Of a stretch of DNA of 64,000 bases, positions 34,291 to 46,358 are shown piece by piece. Both the position numbers and the translations under genes were made by a program. The notes under the pieces were generated by a model. That model did no database searches. It was given only the letters and a program-made list of their open reading frames with translations, and was not told the origin of the DNA. The stretch is from positions 62,001 through 126,000 of the forward strand of contig JAFDVL010000038.1 in the NCBI GenBank assembly GCA_018268995.1, read 5' to 3'. The DNA is from Acidobacteriota bacterium (GTDB lineage: Bacteria; Acidobacteriota; Blastocatellia; RBC074). Within the stretch, counting starts at the first letter, position 1, and every line of letters begins with the position of its first letter.

Positions 34291-37200
34291 TTACCGACGT
34301 GGCAGCTTGAACGGAAACTCTGCGGAGCGGCTGCCATCCGGGTTGCGCACCTGAATCGTCACCATTCCCGGCTTGATCAATCCAGCTTCCAGAAATGCGA
34401 CCAGGCGCGTGTCTGGCGTAAAGCGGTCATTGCGCGTCGCCAACTTCTGCCCGTTCACCAGCACGATGGCGTCGGGGTCGAAGTATTCGCCGATCACAAT
34501 CAGTTGGCGTTGTGCGCCAAAGCCCTGCACACCGACTTTGGTAATGCGCGGCGCGCCAATCACCTTGACCGTGATTTTCCCTAAGCCTGAGGCCAATGCT
34601 CCATCAAAGATGCGATAGAAAAACGCATCCTCTCCCACGTAGCCGAGGGGCGGCGTGTAGGTAAAGGCTCCGGTGCTCGCATTGGTCAAGATCACCGTGC
34701 CGCGCGTGGAGGCTTCGAGCCGGACAATCTCAAACCGTAGTTGATTGCCGTCGGCATCATTGCCCCGCAACCGTTTGCTGAGCGGGTGATTGCGCAGCGT
34801 TGTGTATTGCTGACTGGTTGCGACGGGCGCGGTATTCAGCAACGTGAAAGGCTGAAGGCTGTTCGCCGTTCCGTTGTTGGTGGTAACACGCAACAGATTG
34901 GTCGTGGCTCCCGACGGAACGGTGGCGACAATCTCGTTCTCGGACTTCACGGCGAACTGTGCGGGACGATTGCCAAAGCTCACTTCCCTGACATTGGTGA
35001 AGCGCACGCCCAGCAATGTGACTTTGTCGCCGACTTGCCCGGCGGTCGGGCTGAATCCGACAATGCACGCGGATGGCTCGCCGATCTTGAGCGCAAACTC
35101 GCGCACGGCGAAACAGCCTTCCTTGTCTATCGCGGCGAGGCGGAAATTGAAGTTCCCAGCTTGGATCGGTTGTCCGGTAATCCGTCCATTGGCATCCATA
35201 CTCAACCCGGCAGGCAAACAGCCGCCCGCCAGATTGAAGCGAATGCCTTCGCTGCCACTGGCCTGAATCTTCATGTCATAGTTTTCATGCACTCTGGCGT
35301 CCAGCAATGACGGCGTATTGAAAACGATGGTGGGGCAATTGTCGTTGTTTTCTTTGATAATCGCGCAGGCTCCGTGTTTGTCGGACAACAACGTGTTGAC
35401 GGGTTCGGACAGGTTCATGAAGAAAGCCTGCGTCGAACTACCGCCCGATGTCGCGCCGAAGACGAGGACATTCACACGCTTCTGCGTTTCGCCCGGCGCA
35501 AAGATCAGCGACCCGGAGTTGGCTTGATAATTCACCCCAGCTTTGGCGCTGCCATCTTCCGTCGCATAGAAGATTGAAACGGGTTCGTTACTTGGCGCGG
35601 ACAGCGTCACGAAAAATTCGACCGGCTTGCCAGCCGTTTCGCTGACGGCGTTGCGCGCTCCATTGAGACCCGGTGGCGGCGCTGTTACGCCTGTATCCGC
35701 GATGGTCGCTTCCGGCAGGACTTTCAGCACGTAGGCTTTTGTGCCGCTGCATTGCGCCGCGTCTGATGCGGTGATGGTGAAAGTGAACGTTCCGGCATCC
35801 TGCGGCACACCGGTAAGCTGTCCGGCTTCGGACAACAATATGCCTCTGGGCAAAGCGCCGGCAGTGACTTTGTATTTATATGGCGCAACGCCGCCTTCGG
35901 TGGTCAGAGTCTGCGCTTCATATTCCATAAAGACGGGCGCATCCGGCAAGGTCGCCGGCCCCAGCGTGAACGTGGCGCAAGCGCCGCCAATCGCAAAGCC
36001 CGGCGAGACATTGAAGAAGACATTGCCGACGGCTTCGACCTTGATGCGAGCCGTCGCCGTCGGCGCAACCGTCGGCAGCGTGATTTGTGCTTGTCCGTTG
36101 TTCGGGACGCTTTCGGCCAGCACAGTTGGGAAGGTCACGCCGCCATCGGTTGAAAGTGTGAGGCGCACATTCTCAGTATTGATCGGCGCGGCGTTGGTAT
36201 TCGCCACATTCCACGTCACGGTTTGGGCGGAACCCGGCGCTAAGCGCACGTCGGCTGCCGGAGCGGTCACGACCAATGGCCCGGCCTCGCTGCGCACATT
36301 GATTTGCATCGCGCCCGAATTGACGCCGCCGCCATTCGCACGATTGTCGCGCGCCGTCACACGAAAGTTCATCGTGCGCGTCGTCGTCGCGTAAGATTCG
36401 CCGACCAGAAAGGTTCTTCCATTGGCCTGATACGTCAGCGGCAAATTGCCCGCCAACACATATTGCATTTGCGGAAGGGTGCGAGCCGGATTCGCGGTCG
36501 GCGCAAACGAACGGAAGAGCGGGCGCGTTTGCCCATCATCCGTGTTGGGTGGGCCAGCCGCGCCCAAATCCAATTGCTCCCACGAATACGTGACCGCATC
36601 GCCATCGGGATCATTGCCTGTCGCAGTCAATGTAAACGGCGTTTCTTTGGGGATCGTGTAATTCGCTCCAGCATTCACGGTCGGTGGATTGTTGCCCGTC
36701 GCTACCAGATTGGCGCAGGTATTATTCGTGATGAAGGCCGACATCGCTTCCAGGCTGCCGATGTGGAAAAACGGATCGGTAGACTGTTGCAAATTCTCCG
36801 CGCCGCACGACCCTACATAACTCATAATGGTGGAGCCGCTCCCCGGTTCCCACGACGCCTGATCAGAGCGTGAGTTACAGCCGTCAGTCGTCCCGTTATA
36901 GGAATGGTTAGCATTGAATTGATGCCCGATTTCGTGCGCTAATCCCAGCACGTTGATCGGATGTGTAAGCTGACCGCCCATCAGCGAAAGCCCTTGGCCT
37001 TTGCGTGGCGCGTTACAAACGACGCCCAATCCTGCCAGCCCGGAAAATCCCTGGGTCGTACCGAACAAATGACCAATGTCGTAGTTCGCATTGCCGATGG
37101 CTTGATCCAGCGTTTGTTGCGTCTTTTCCAATTCCTCCCCGGAAGAGACGTTGGCAAACGGATCCGTCGCTGCGTCGGTGTAGATGAGTCCCTGGTTGTT

Positions 37201-38097
37201 GATCACAACGAACCGGACGGCGATTTCTCTTTCAAAAATCGCGTTGATCTGATTCATGATCGTGACAATGGCTGTCGCGGCAGTATTCACGTTTCCCTGC
37301 CCGTAGACTTGCGTCCATTCGCCGGTCGTCGTGATGGCCGTACGATAGGTGCGAAGCTGCGCGCCCGCTGTCACTTCAGGCGTTGCCCTGCCTGCGAATT
37401 CAACCGTTGCTTGTTTTTTCAAGGCAGTCGCGGTTTCACGCACCCCACAGGCCACGCGGCCTCTTTCCTGCTCAACACTACTCGCGTCGTAGGTGAGGTA
37501 GCGGCTGGTGTTACCTGCGGTTTGGGGTTCGATGAAAAAGGCTTCGCTGCCGGACAGAATAATCCCGTGCAATCCCTGGGGCGACCAATCAAAGCGCGCG
37601 GTCAGCGCCGGGTCATCCAGCCCCTGTCCCTGATAGGTTTTGATCTGCGGCAAGCGCGCGGCCAGATCGGACGTCATGATCGTGGATTCCACCACTTTGA
37701 AGCGCGCGAGCGTTCCATCCGGCAACGGCAGCGTCAACACGAGCGGCGCTTGGCGCGAGCGTTCGGAAAACTCCTGTGGCGCGCTGGCCAGCAAGCGTTG
37801 CAGCGCTTCTTGATTCAATTGCATCAGGCGCTGGCTGGCAGTGCGTTGCGTCTGCTCAGTGACGGCTTCGACAGTTGGCGCGGCGAGCGGTTGCCACAAC
37901 GAGTCTTCGGTTGTTTGCGTCGCGCGCGACACCGTTGTGCGCCGCGACGAAGCAGTGTCCGGTGATTGTTTTTGGGTAGCTGCGGCCAAGCCCATTTGGG
38001 CCGCGACGGCCCGGCGCAGCGGCGCATACAAGGCCAGTGCGGGCAAGCAGACAAACAAGCCCAGGCAAAACAGTAGTAGTTTGGTCGTTGGCTTCAT
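34291..38097 (-). CDS. Large secreted zinc metalloprotease with PKD, Ig-like, Calx-beta and IPT domains
   Basis: A 1268-residue exported protein. A hydrophobic signal segment lies at residues 5-25 (KLLLFCLGLFVCLPALALYA). A propeptide-like region is followed by a reprolysin-type metzincin domain with the zinc site HEIGHQFNANH (388-398). Then come a PKD-like stretch (GNDPDGDAVTYSWEQLDLGA), putative Ig folds (LTGVPQDAGTFTFTITASD; ITGQPIQAGNFNFRLAA), a Calx-beta domain (VSIFYATEDGSAKAGVNYQA) and an IPT/TIG domain (GFSPTAGQVGDKVTLLGVRF). It should degrade extracellular protein. A GGAGG site precedes the ATG at 38097. Large mosaic proteases of this type are typical of Blastocatellia. Confidence 0.9.
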   Translation of the reverse strand: MKPTTKLLLFCLGLFVCLPALALYAPLRRAVAAQMGLAAATQKQSPDTASSRRTTVSRATQTTEDSLWQPLAAPTVEAVTEQTQRTASQRLMQLNQEALQRLLASAPQEFSERSRQAPLVLTLPLPDGTLARFKVVESTIMTSDLAARLPQIKTYQGQGLDDPALTARFDWSPQGLHGIILSGSEAFFIEPQTAGNTSRYLTYDASSVEQERGRVACGVRETATALKKQATVEFAGRATPEVTAGAQLRTYRTAITTTGEWTQVYGQGNVNTAATAIVTIMNQINAIFEREIAVRFVVINNQGLIYTDAATDPFANVSSGEELEKTQQTLDQAIGNANYDIGHLFGTTQGFSGLAGLGVVCNAPRKGQGLSLMGGQLTHPINVLGLAHEIGHQFNANHSYNGTTDGCNSRSDQASWEPGSGSTIMSYVGSCGAENLQQSTDPFFHIGSLEAMSAFITNNTCANLVATGNNPPTVNAGANYTIPKETPFTLTATGNDPDGDAVTYSWEQLDLGAAGPPNTDDGQTRPLFRSFAPTANPARTLPQMQYVLAGNLPLTYQANGRTFLVGESYATTTRTMNFRVTARDNRANGGGVNSGAMQINVRSEAGPLVVTAPAADVRLAPGSAQTVTWNVANTNAAPINTENVRLTLSTDGGVTFPTVLAESVPNNGQAQITLPTVAPTATARIKVEAVGNVFFNVSPGFAIGGACATFTLGPATLPDAPVFMEYEAQTLTTEGGVAPYKYKVTAGALPRGILLSEAGQLTGVPQDAGTFTFTITASDAAQCSGTKAYVLKVLPEATIADTGVTAPPPGLNGARNAVSETAGKPVEFFVTLSAPSNEPVSIFYATEDGSAKAGVNYQANSGSLIFAPGETQKRVNVLVFGATSGGSSTQAFFMNLSEPVNTLLSDKHGACAIIKENNDNCPTIVFNTPSLLDARVHENYDMKIQASGSEGIRFNLAGGCLPAGLSMDANGRITGQPIQAGNFNFRLAAIDKEGCFAVREFALKIGEPSACIVGFSPTAGQVGDKVTLLGVRFTNVREVSFGNRPAQFAVKSENEIVATVPSGATTNLLRVTTNNGTANSLQPFTLLNTAPVATSQQYTTLRNHPLSKRLRGNDADGNQLRFEIVRLEASTRGTVILTNASTGAFTYTPPLGYVGEDAFFYRIFDGALASGLGKITVKVIGAPRITKVGVQGFGAQRQLIVIGEYFDPDAIVLVNGQKLATRNDRFTPDTRLVAFLEAGLIKPGMVTIQVRNPDGSRSAEFPFKLPRR

Positions 38098-38237
38098 AAC
38101 ATATCCTCCTTGGGTTTTCGGTGACAGGCCTGCCGCCTGCCGCGGGTTGATTCAAATTTTGCTTTTCACTGGGGCATGTGTCATTCGTCAGAAAAAGTGT
38201 TCAGGGCGAAGAAAAAAAAGTAAAAAAAGTGGGCGGG

Positions 38238-38389
38238 CAGGGTCATTTAGTTTTCAGAGAGAGAAGGCAAATAGACCGCGGATGAGGCGGATCAAGCGGA
38301 TCAGCGCGGCTCAAGTCGCACACCATCCGCGCCTATCCGCCACATCCGCGTCATCGGCGGTCTATTGCTCCAAAAACTGAATGACCCTG
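38238..38389. repeat. Long imperfect inverted repeat upstream of the sigma factor
   Basis: An imperfect inverted repeat spans 38238-38389: CAGGGTCATTTAGTTTT on the left pairs with AAAACTGAATGACCCTG on the right, and further in ATAGACCGC-GGATGAGGCGGAT pairs with ATCCGC...GGCGGTCTAT. The middle is built from repeated GCGGAT/ATCCGC units. It fills most of the 376-bp gap between the divergent metalloprotease and sigma factor genes, where no other gene is seen. Confidence 0.7.
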
Positions 38390-38473
38390 AGTGGGCGGGT
38401 CGGCTTTTGGCTGAGCTTATCGGGATGTGGTAGAGTAGCGGCGGGGCGCACGAAACAAACAATTACAAGTTCT

Positions 38474-39040
38474 ATGGAACCTCCTCTTCCTCCCAACATC
38501 ACGCAACTGCTCGTGGCGTGGAATCAGGGCAATCAGGGCGCGCTGACACAACTCATCCCGTTAGTGCATCAGGAACTGCATCGGTTGGCGCATCACTATC
38601 TGGCCGGCGAACGGCAAGGACACCTGCTGCAAACGACGGCGCTGGTCAATGAAGCGTATCTGCGCTTGATTGACGCGCAGCAAGTCGAGTGGCAAAACCG
38701 CGCCCATTTTTTTGGCATCTCGGCGCATTTGATGCGGCAAATCCTGGTGCAATTCGCGCGCGAACAACAGCGGGCGAAACGCGGCGGCAAAGGCATTCAG
38801 GTTTCACTCTCTGAAGTCGCCCACATCAGTACGCAGAAAAGCCCCGACCTAGTCGCGTTGGATGACGCCTTGTCTCGCCTGGAACAACTGGACGCGCGAC
38901 AGTCCCGCATTGTCGAGTTGCGCTTCTTTGGCGGGTTGAGTTTGGAGGAAGCCGCCGAAGTTCTGAAAGTTTCTGTCAGCACTGTGCGGCGTGATTGGCG
39001 TGTCGCCCAAATCTGGTTACATCAGCAATTGACCGCATGA
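38474..39040 (+). CDS. ECF-type RNA polymerase sigma factor (kinase-linked)
   Basis: A 188-residue ECF-like sigma factor of the type found in Acidobacteriota and Planctomycetota beside Ser/Thr kinases. Region 2 reads LVHQELHRLAHHYLAGERQG, LVNEAYLRLIDAQQVEWQNR and FFGISAHLMRQILVQFAREQ. Region 4 reads LDARQSRIVELRFFGGLSLE, then EAAEVLKVSVSTVRRDWRVA as the helix-turn-helix. The start is the ATG at 38474 (MEPPLPPNITQLL). Its TGA overlaps the kinase ATG (ATGA at 39037-39040), so the two proteins are made together; phosphorylation by the kinase is the likely control. Confidence 0.93.
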   Translation: MEPPLPPNITQLLVAWNQGNQGALTQLIPLVHQELHRLAHHYLAGERQGHLLQTTALVNEAYLRLIDAQQVEWQNRAHFFGISAHLMRQILVQFAREQQRAKRGGKGIQVSLSEVAHISTQKSPDLVALDDALSRLEQLDARQSRIVELRFFGGLSLEEAAEVLKVSVSTVRRDWRVAQIWLHQQLTA

Positions 39041-41919
39041 CTTCTGAACGCTATCAGCGCATCTGTCAGCTCTTTGATGAAGCGTTGGAACTGGCTCCCG
39101 AATACCGCGCAGCTTTCCTCGACCAAGCCTGTGGCGCTGACCTTGAGTTGCGCGCCGAAGTGGAAAAGTTTCTGGCCGGAATGGAACCTGCCAAAGATTA
39201 TCTGGCGCGCCGGGCCATGGATGTTGCGGCGGAGATACTGGCGCAGCAACAACAAACCCCTTCGGCGCTCGGCAAACAAATCAGTCACTATCAAATTCTT
39301 TCGCTGCTCGGCGCAGGCGGGATGGGGCGCGTGTATTTGGCGCGCGACACGCGGTTACAACGCAACGTCGCGCTCAAGCTGTTGCCGACGCAGTACACGC
39401 AGGATGCCGAGCGCGTGAGCCGCTTCAAAACAGAAGCACAAGCGGCTTCGGCGTTGAATCATCCGAATCTACTGACGATTTATGATGTAGGCGAAGCCGC
39501 AGGTACACATTTCATAGCAACGGAATATGTCGAAGGCCAAACGCTGCGCCAGCTTTTGCAACCTGGCCCACTGCCGCCGACGCAGGTCGCTGAGATCGCG
39601 CTGCAAATGGCTGATGCGTTGAGCGCGGCGCACACCGCCGGCATCATCCACCGCGACATCAAACCCGAAAACGTGATGATTCGTCCTGATGGTTACGTGA
39701 AGGTGCTGGATTTTGGGTTGGCGAAACTGACAGAAACGAGCCATCCGCCAGTCGCACTCCACACTCCGCAATTCACCGAGCCGGGCAAGGTGATGGGTAC
39801 GATCAGTTATATGTCGCCCGAACAGGCGCTCGGACAAATCGTAGATCAGCGCACCGATATTTTCAGCCTCGGTGTTGTGCTGTATGAATTGCTCGCAGGC
39901 ATGCAGCCGTTCAAAGGCGATAGCGAAGCCGCGACCTACAACGCGATTCTCAATCTTGCGCCGCCGTCACTGACGAAAACCATCACTCATCTGCCGTCCG
40001 AATTCGCCGCCATCATCGAACGCATGTTGGAAAAAGATCGTGATCTGCGTTACCAGACGGCAGCCGATTTGCGCGCTGCCCTGAAACGATTGCAACGCGA
40101 TTCGGCCTCGCACGATAGGGCGGTGGCCGTACCGAAAGCGAATGCAGCGCGGCGGCGTTTACTGCTCAGCAGTGCGGCATTATTGCTGCTCGTGATAGGC
40201 GGGGCTTGGTGGTGGCGCACGAACCGCCCAGCCGCTGAAGCCAATCGCACGACCGTGACCGTTTTGCCGCGTGACATTTCCTTCACACCCCAAACCGACC
40301 TCGCGGGTACTGAGTATTTCCCCACGCTGTCGCCGGATGGGCAAACGCTGATTTATGCCAGCCAGGAAGCAGGCAACTGGGATTTGTGGCAGCAAACCAT
40401 CGGTCAACGCGAGCGGGTGAACCTGACCAAAGATGCGCCAGGAGACGACACGCAACCAGCCTTTGCGCCCGATGGAAAACAGGTCGCGTTTCGCTCCTCA
40501 CGCGAGGGCGGCGGTTTGTTCGTATTGGAGCTGGCAAGTCGAGCCGTCAGGAAAGTCAGCCACGAAGGATTCAATCCAACCTGGTCAGCCGATGGCGCAG
40601 AAATCGCTTATGGCACGGTTAGCATAACCACTGTCGAAGGCCGCGCGAACAGCCAACTTTGGGCGGTGCGCGTGGCGAGTGGAGAGAAACGTTTGGTGAC
40701 CGGGCAGGACGCTGCGCAACCCGCGTGGTCGCCTGCGGGGAAGCGCATCGCGTTCTGGAGCGACCGCGCCGATCTGTGGACGATTGCGGCTAGCGGCGGT
40801 GCGCCCGTCAGAGTCACGAACGATCCGGCGATTGATTGGAATCCCTGCTGGTCGGCGGATGGCAAATATCTATATTTTATTAGCGACCGCAGCGGCAGTA
40901 TGAACCTCTGGCGCGTTGCCCTCGACGAGAATTCAGGGAACGTGTTAGGAGCGCCCGAACCCGCCACGACGCCCGCCACGGATATGCTACACCTGAGCAT
41001 CGCACGTGACGGTCGCCATCTGGCTTATGTCCAGCGTACCAAACAGCGCCGCTTGCAATCGCTCGCTTTCGATCCGGTCAGCACCACGTTGCGCGGCACG
41101 CCCGTCTTCATCACGCACGGCACGGGGTTCGCCACGCACCCCAGTGTGTCACCCGATGGGCAATGGCTGGCCTATAGTTCTTCCGGCAGCCCGCAGGAGG
41201 ATATTTACATCATTCGCACGGATGGAACCGGTTTGCGCCAACTGACTAACGATGTCGCCAAAGACCGTGTGCCGCGCTGGTCGCCCGACGGCAAGCGCAT
41301 CGCGTTTTTTTCTGATCGTGACGGCAAAAATGAAATCTGGGCGGTCGCGCCCACGGGCAATGGGGCACTCGAACAACTTACTTTCGTGAGAACGGGACGC
41401 GCGGTCTTTCCGACTTGGTCTCCGAATGGACACACGTTGGCATATTACTTCTACGGGCAAGGCTCTTTCCTGTTTGATGTGCGCCAACAATGGGAACAGC
41501 AAACGCCGCAACCCATCAGCATCGCGGGGACGCTGGAAGTCGGTTTAGGTGTTTGGGATTGGTCGCCGGATGGAAAAAAACTAGCGTGTTTGAAGTTTCG
41601 TTCCGGCACACAAGCATCGTCGGTGGTGGTCTATTTGTTGGCCTCCCCGGACGCCGCGCCACAATTGACAATCATCGCGGAGAACGCTGACTATCCGGTC
41701 TGGCTCAACGACAGTCAACGTTTGCTGTTTACGCGAGCCGGAAAGATTTATGGGGCAGATTTACAGCGCAAAACGACGCACGAGGTATTTGCCCCAGCCG
41801 CTGGCAATGCCGCTGAATACTGCGCACTCGCACCGGACAATCGCACAATTTATTACAGTCTCGCCAGTACGGAAGCCGACATCTGGCTGGCGACGCTGAC
41901 AGCATCACCAAAGCCTTAA
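39037..41919 (+). CDS. Membrane Ser/Thr protein kinase with PD40/TolB-like beta-propeller
   Basis: A 960-residue receptor-like kinase. The catalytic domain (about residues 84-370) has LLGAGGMGRVYLARD (P-loop), VALKLLP (Lys114), HRDIKPENVMI (catalytic loop, Asp207) and LDFGLAKLT (Asp225), then SYMSPEQALGQ. A transmembrane helix follows at about 386-406 (LLLSSAALLLLVIGGAWWWR). The remainder is a row of PD40 repeats (SPDGQTLIYAS, APDGKQVAFRS, SPDGKRIAFFSDRDGKNEIW) folding as a periplasmic propeller. The N-terminal 70 residues resemble the short helical cap of acidobacterial kinases. Coupled by ATGA overlap to the sigma factor upstream. Confidence 0.94.
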   Translation: MTSERYQRICQLFDEALELAPEYRAAFLDQACGADLELRAEVEKFLAGMEPAKDYLARRAMDVAAEILAQQQQTPSALGKQISHYQILSLLGAGGMGRVYLARDTRLQRNVALKLLPTQYTQDAERVSRFKTEAQAASALNHPNLLTIYDVGEAAGTHFIATEYVEGQTLRQLLQPGPLPPTQVAEIALQMADALSAAHTAGIIHRDIKPENVMIRPDGYVKVLDFGLAKLTETSHPPVALHTPQFTEPGKVMGTISYMSPEQALGQIVDQRTDIFSLGVVLYELLAGMQPFKGDSEAATYNAILNLAPPSLTKTITHLPSEFAAIIERMLEKDRDLRYQTAADLRAALKRLQRDSASHDRAVAVPKANAARRRLLLSSAALLLLVIGGAWWWRTNRPAAEANRTTVTVLPRDISFTPQTDLAGTEYFPTLSPDGQTLIYASQEAGNWDLWQQTIGQRERVNLTKDAPGDDTQPAFAPDGKQVAFRSSREGGGLFVLELASRAVRKVSHEGFNPTWSADGAEIAYGTVSITTVEGRANSQLWAVRVASGEKRLVTGQDAAQPAWSPAGKRIAFWSDRADLWTIAASGGAPVRVTNDPAIDWNPCWSADGKYLYFISDRSGSMNLWRVALDENSGNVLGAPEPATTPATDMLHLSIARDGRHLAYVQRTKQRRLQSLAFDPVSTTLRGTPVFITHGTGFATHPSVSPDGQWLAYSSSGSPQEDIYIIRTDGTGLRQLTNDVAKDRVPRWSPDGKRIAFFSDRDGKNEIWAVAPTGNGALEQLTFVRTGRAVFPTWSPNGHTLAYYFYGQGSFLFDVRQQWEQQTPQPISIAGTLEVGLGVWDWSPDGKKLACLKFRSGTQASSVVVYLLASPDAAPQLTIIAENADYPVWLNDSQRLLFTRAGKIYGADLQRKTTHEVFAPAAGNAAEYCALAPDNRTIYYSLASTEADIWLATLTASPKP

Positions 41920-42061
41920 TTGATCGGCCTCGCCTTTGGCTTCCCTCCACAAGAAAACTTCACCCGACGGGAATTTTCAACCACGCTTCGTGGATTAAGT
42001 AACCGACAGCCAGCCGCAAAAATTTGGCGGCAGCGCTGCAGTTTGGGTTTGAGGCAACATT

Positions 42062-43117
42062 ATGAAACAGTCTTGGTCGAAACAACGACAACGCATCGCA
42101 ACGTGGCGCGCTACGTTCCTGCTCGCGCTGCTGTGGCAACTTCTGGTGAGCGCGCCCGCCGCTTTAGCGCAGGTGATCGCCGTGGATGCTCCAGGCTTCA
42201 CAGTGTCCGACGCAGATCGCTCGGTGGAGTTCTTTCAGCAAGTCTTGTCGTTCGAGAAAATCTCCGACATCGAAGTGACCGGCACCGAGTACGAACACCT
42301 GCAAGGCGTCTTCGGCGTGCGAATGCGGATTGTGCGGCTGCGGCTCGGCAACGAGTTCATTGAATTGACCGAATATCTCGCGCCCAAAGGTAGATCAATC
42401 TCAGCAGATGCGCGCAGCAACGATCATTCGTTTCAGCACATCGCCATCATCGTCAGTGATATGGACAAAGCCTATCAATGGCTGCGGAAACACAAAGTCA
42501 CGCACGCTTCGACGGGGCCGCAACGCCTGCCCGATTGGAACAAAAATGCGGGCGGCATCAAAGCCTTTTACTTCAAAGACCCCGACGGACACGCGCTGGA
42601 AATCCTTGAATTTCCGGCGGACAAGGGAAATCCAAAGTGGCACAAACTTGCCGCAACGAATCCAAACCAATTGTTCCTCGGCATAGATCACACGGCGATT
42701 GTCGTAAGTGATACAGACGCAAGCTTGAGGTTTTATCGTGATGTGCTGGGAATGAAAGTGGCAGGCGAGAGCGAAAACTACGGCATTGAGCAGGAGCGAT
42801 TGAATAACGTCTTTGGCGCGCGGTTGCGCATCACGGCGCTGCGTGCCGAGGGCGGGCCAGGCATCGAGTTTTTAGAATACCTTGCGCCGCGCGATGGTCG
42901 GGCAACGCCTGTGGATATTCGCGCCAACGATCTTCTGCACTGGCAAACGAAGCTCCTGACGCGCGATGCGACAGCTATCGAACGTAATATCTTGATGAGT
43001 AAATATGCGCTCATTTCTTCGGGCGTGATTGCATTGCCGAATGGTGAAATGAGTTTTGCCAAAAGCTTTCTGGTGCGTGATCCCGATGGACACGTGATGC
43101 AATTGATTGAGAGGTAA
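42062..43117 (+). CDS. Exported protein with two VOC (glyoxalase-like) domains
   Basis: A 351-residue protein with an N-terminal signal sequence (TFLLALLWQLLVSAPAALAQ) and two vicinal-oxygen-chelate modules. The first (about 40-185) shows APGFTVSDADRSVEFFQQVL, FGVRMRIVRLRLGNEFIELTEYLAP and FYFKDPDGHALEILEFP. The second (about 195-350) shows DHTAIVVSDTDASLRFYRDV, FGARLRITALRAEGGPGIEFLEYLAP and FLVRDPDGHVMQLIER. The metal-binding Glu/His pattern is present. Substrate unknown; a periplasmic dioxygenase, isomerase or lyase is possible. It is preceded by 142 bp with nothing recognised and followed directly by a palindromic repeat. Confidence 0.88.
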   Translation: MKQSWSKQRQRIATWRATFLLALLWQLLVSAPAALAQVIAVDAPGFTVSDADRSVEFFQQVLSFEKISDIEVTGTEYEHLQGVFGVRMRIVRLRLGNEFIELTEYLAPKGRSISADARSNDHSFQHIAIIVSDMDKAYQWLRKHKVTHASTGPQRLPDWNKNAGGIKAFYFKDPDGHALEILEFPADKGNPKWHKLAATNPNQLFLGIDHTAIVVSDTDASLRFYRDVLGMKVAGESENYGIEQERLNNVFGARLRITALRAEGGPGIEFLEYLAPRDGRATPVDIRANDLLHWQTKLLTRDATAIERNILMSKYALISSGVIALPNGEMSFAKSFLVRDPDGHVMQLIER

Positions 43118-43119
43118 CG

Positions 43120-43185
43120 GGTACAGTACGAGGAGCGGTAGCGAGCTGGCAATCACCGTGTCGCTACCGCTCCTCGTACCGTACC
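43120..43185. repeat. Inverted repeat, 25-nt arms
   Basis: GGTACAGTACGAGGAGCGGT (left arm from 43120 to 43144) pairs with 43161-43185 over 25 nt with one mismatch; the loop is 16 nt. It starts immediately after the stop of the VOC gene and ends 10 bp before the zinc-ribbon gene, so it may end or attenuate transcription between them. Confidence 0.85.
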
Positions 43186-43195
43186 GAGGTTGAAT

Positions 43196-43438
43196 ATGCG
43201 CGAGAAAATGTATTGCCCCGACTGTGGCATCGAAATGCAGTTTCATCCGGTGACTTCAGATTACACATTGACGCGGGCCGACTTGTTAAGCGAAGAAGAT
43301 TTGCTTGCCGGGATTCTCGACGAGTTCTATTCTTGCCCTGCATGCGGCAAGACCGCCGTCCCGAATGATGAAATATACGTTCAGCAAATGTTGCGCGCCC
43401 AAGCCTGGCATCAGGCAGTGGCAATGAAATTGTTTTGA
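43196..43438 (+). CDS. Small two-CxxC zinc-ribbon protein
   Basis: An 80-residue protein starting at the ATG at 43196 (MREKMYCPDCGIEMQFH). It carries CPDCG near the N-terminus and CPACG about 45 residues later, forming a likely zinc ribbon, with an acidic helical spacer (RADLLSEEDLLAGILDEFY). There is no membrane segment. Such ribbons bind nucleic acid or protein, but no family name can be given. It lies between two palindromic repeats. Coding status rests on the paired CxxC motifs and normal codon use. Confidence 0.6.
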   Translation: MREKMYCPDCGIEMQFHPVTSDYTLTRADLLSEEDLLAGILDEFYSCPACGKTAVPNDEIYVQQMLRAQAWHQAVAMKLF

Positions 43439-43448
43439 ATTTTCGTCT

Positions 43449-43534
43449 CTGGGTACGCACGCATCCTGCGTGCTGTAGTTTGATGCAAGTGTACTCAGGG
43501 AACATATCGGCACGCAGGATGCGTGCGTACCCAG
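43449..43534. repeat. Inverted repeat, perfect 25-nt arms
   Basis: CTGGGTACGCACGCATCCTG at the start of the left arm (43449-43473) is exactly matched by the right arm 43510-43534. Each arm also contains GCACGCAGGATGCGTGC, itself palindromic. The element ends 9 bp before the GH63-like start codon, so it encloses or touches its ribosome site. Confidence 0.88.
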
Positions 43535-43543
43535 GGTGAAAAA

Positions 43544-46177
<2,634 letters not shown>

Positions 46178-46225
46178 TCAATCACATACGTGACGATTCA
46201 CAAAAAGACAGGCGTGGAGGGAAAG

Positions 46226-46299
46226 AGGTGTCAAGAGTTCAAGCTTCAGCTTGATTAAGGTAACGAAAAGCCAAACTAAAGTTTGCACTCTTGACACCT
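46226..46299. repeat. Inverted repeat of GTTCAAGCTTCAGC type
   Basis: Arms 46226-46253 and 46272-46299 are reverse complements over 28 nt with four mismatches; the ends GGTGTCAAGAGT/ACTCTTGACACC are exact. A related but more degenerate copy (GTTCAGGCTTCAGCC ... AAGCGAAAGCTTG) lies at about 49435-49552. It sits in the gap between the GH63-like and YHS genes. Confidence 0.75.
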
Positions 46300-46358
46300 G
46301 TTTTCCCTGCGCTTTGTTTTTGGTCGAAGTGTGTCCATAAACAAGAAAGAGGGAATAT

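Noticed and set aside
36961..37965. A long plus-strand open frame (334 codons) opposite the metalloprotease gene
   Set aside because: It is antisense to clearly coding, domain-rich sequence and shows no domain of its own; it reflects codon bias of the real gene.
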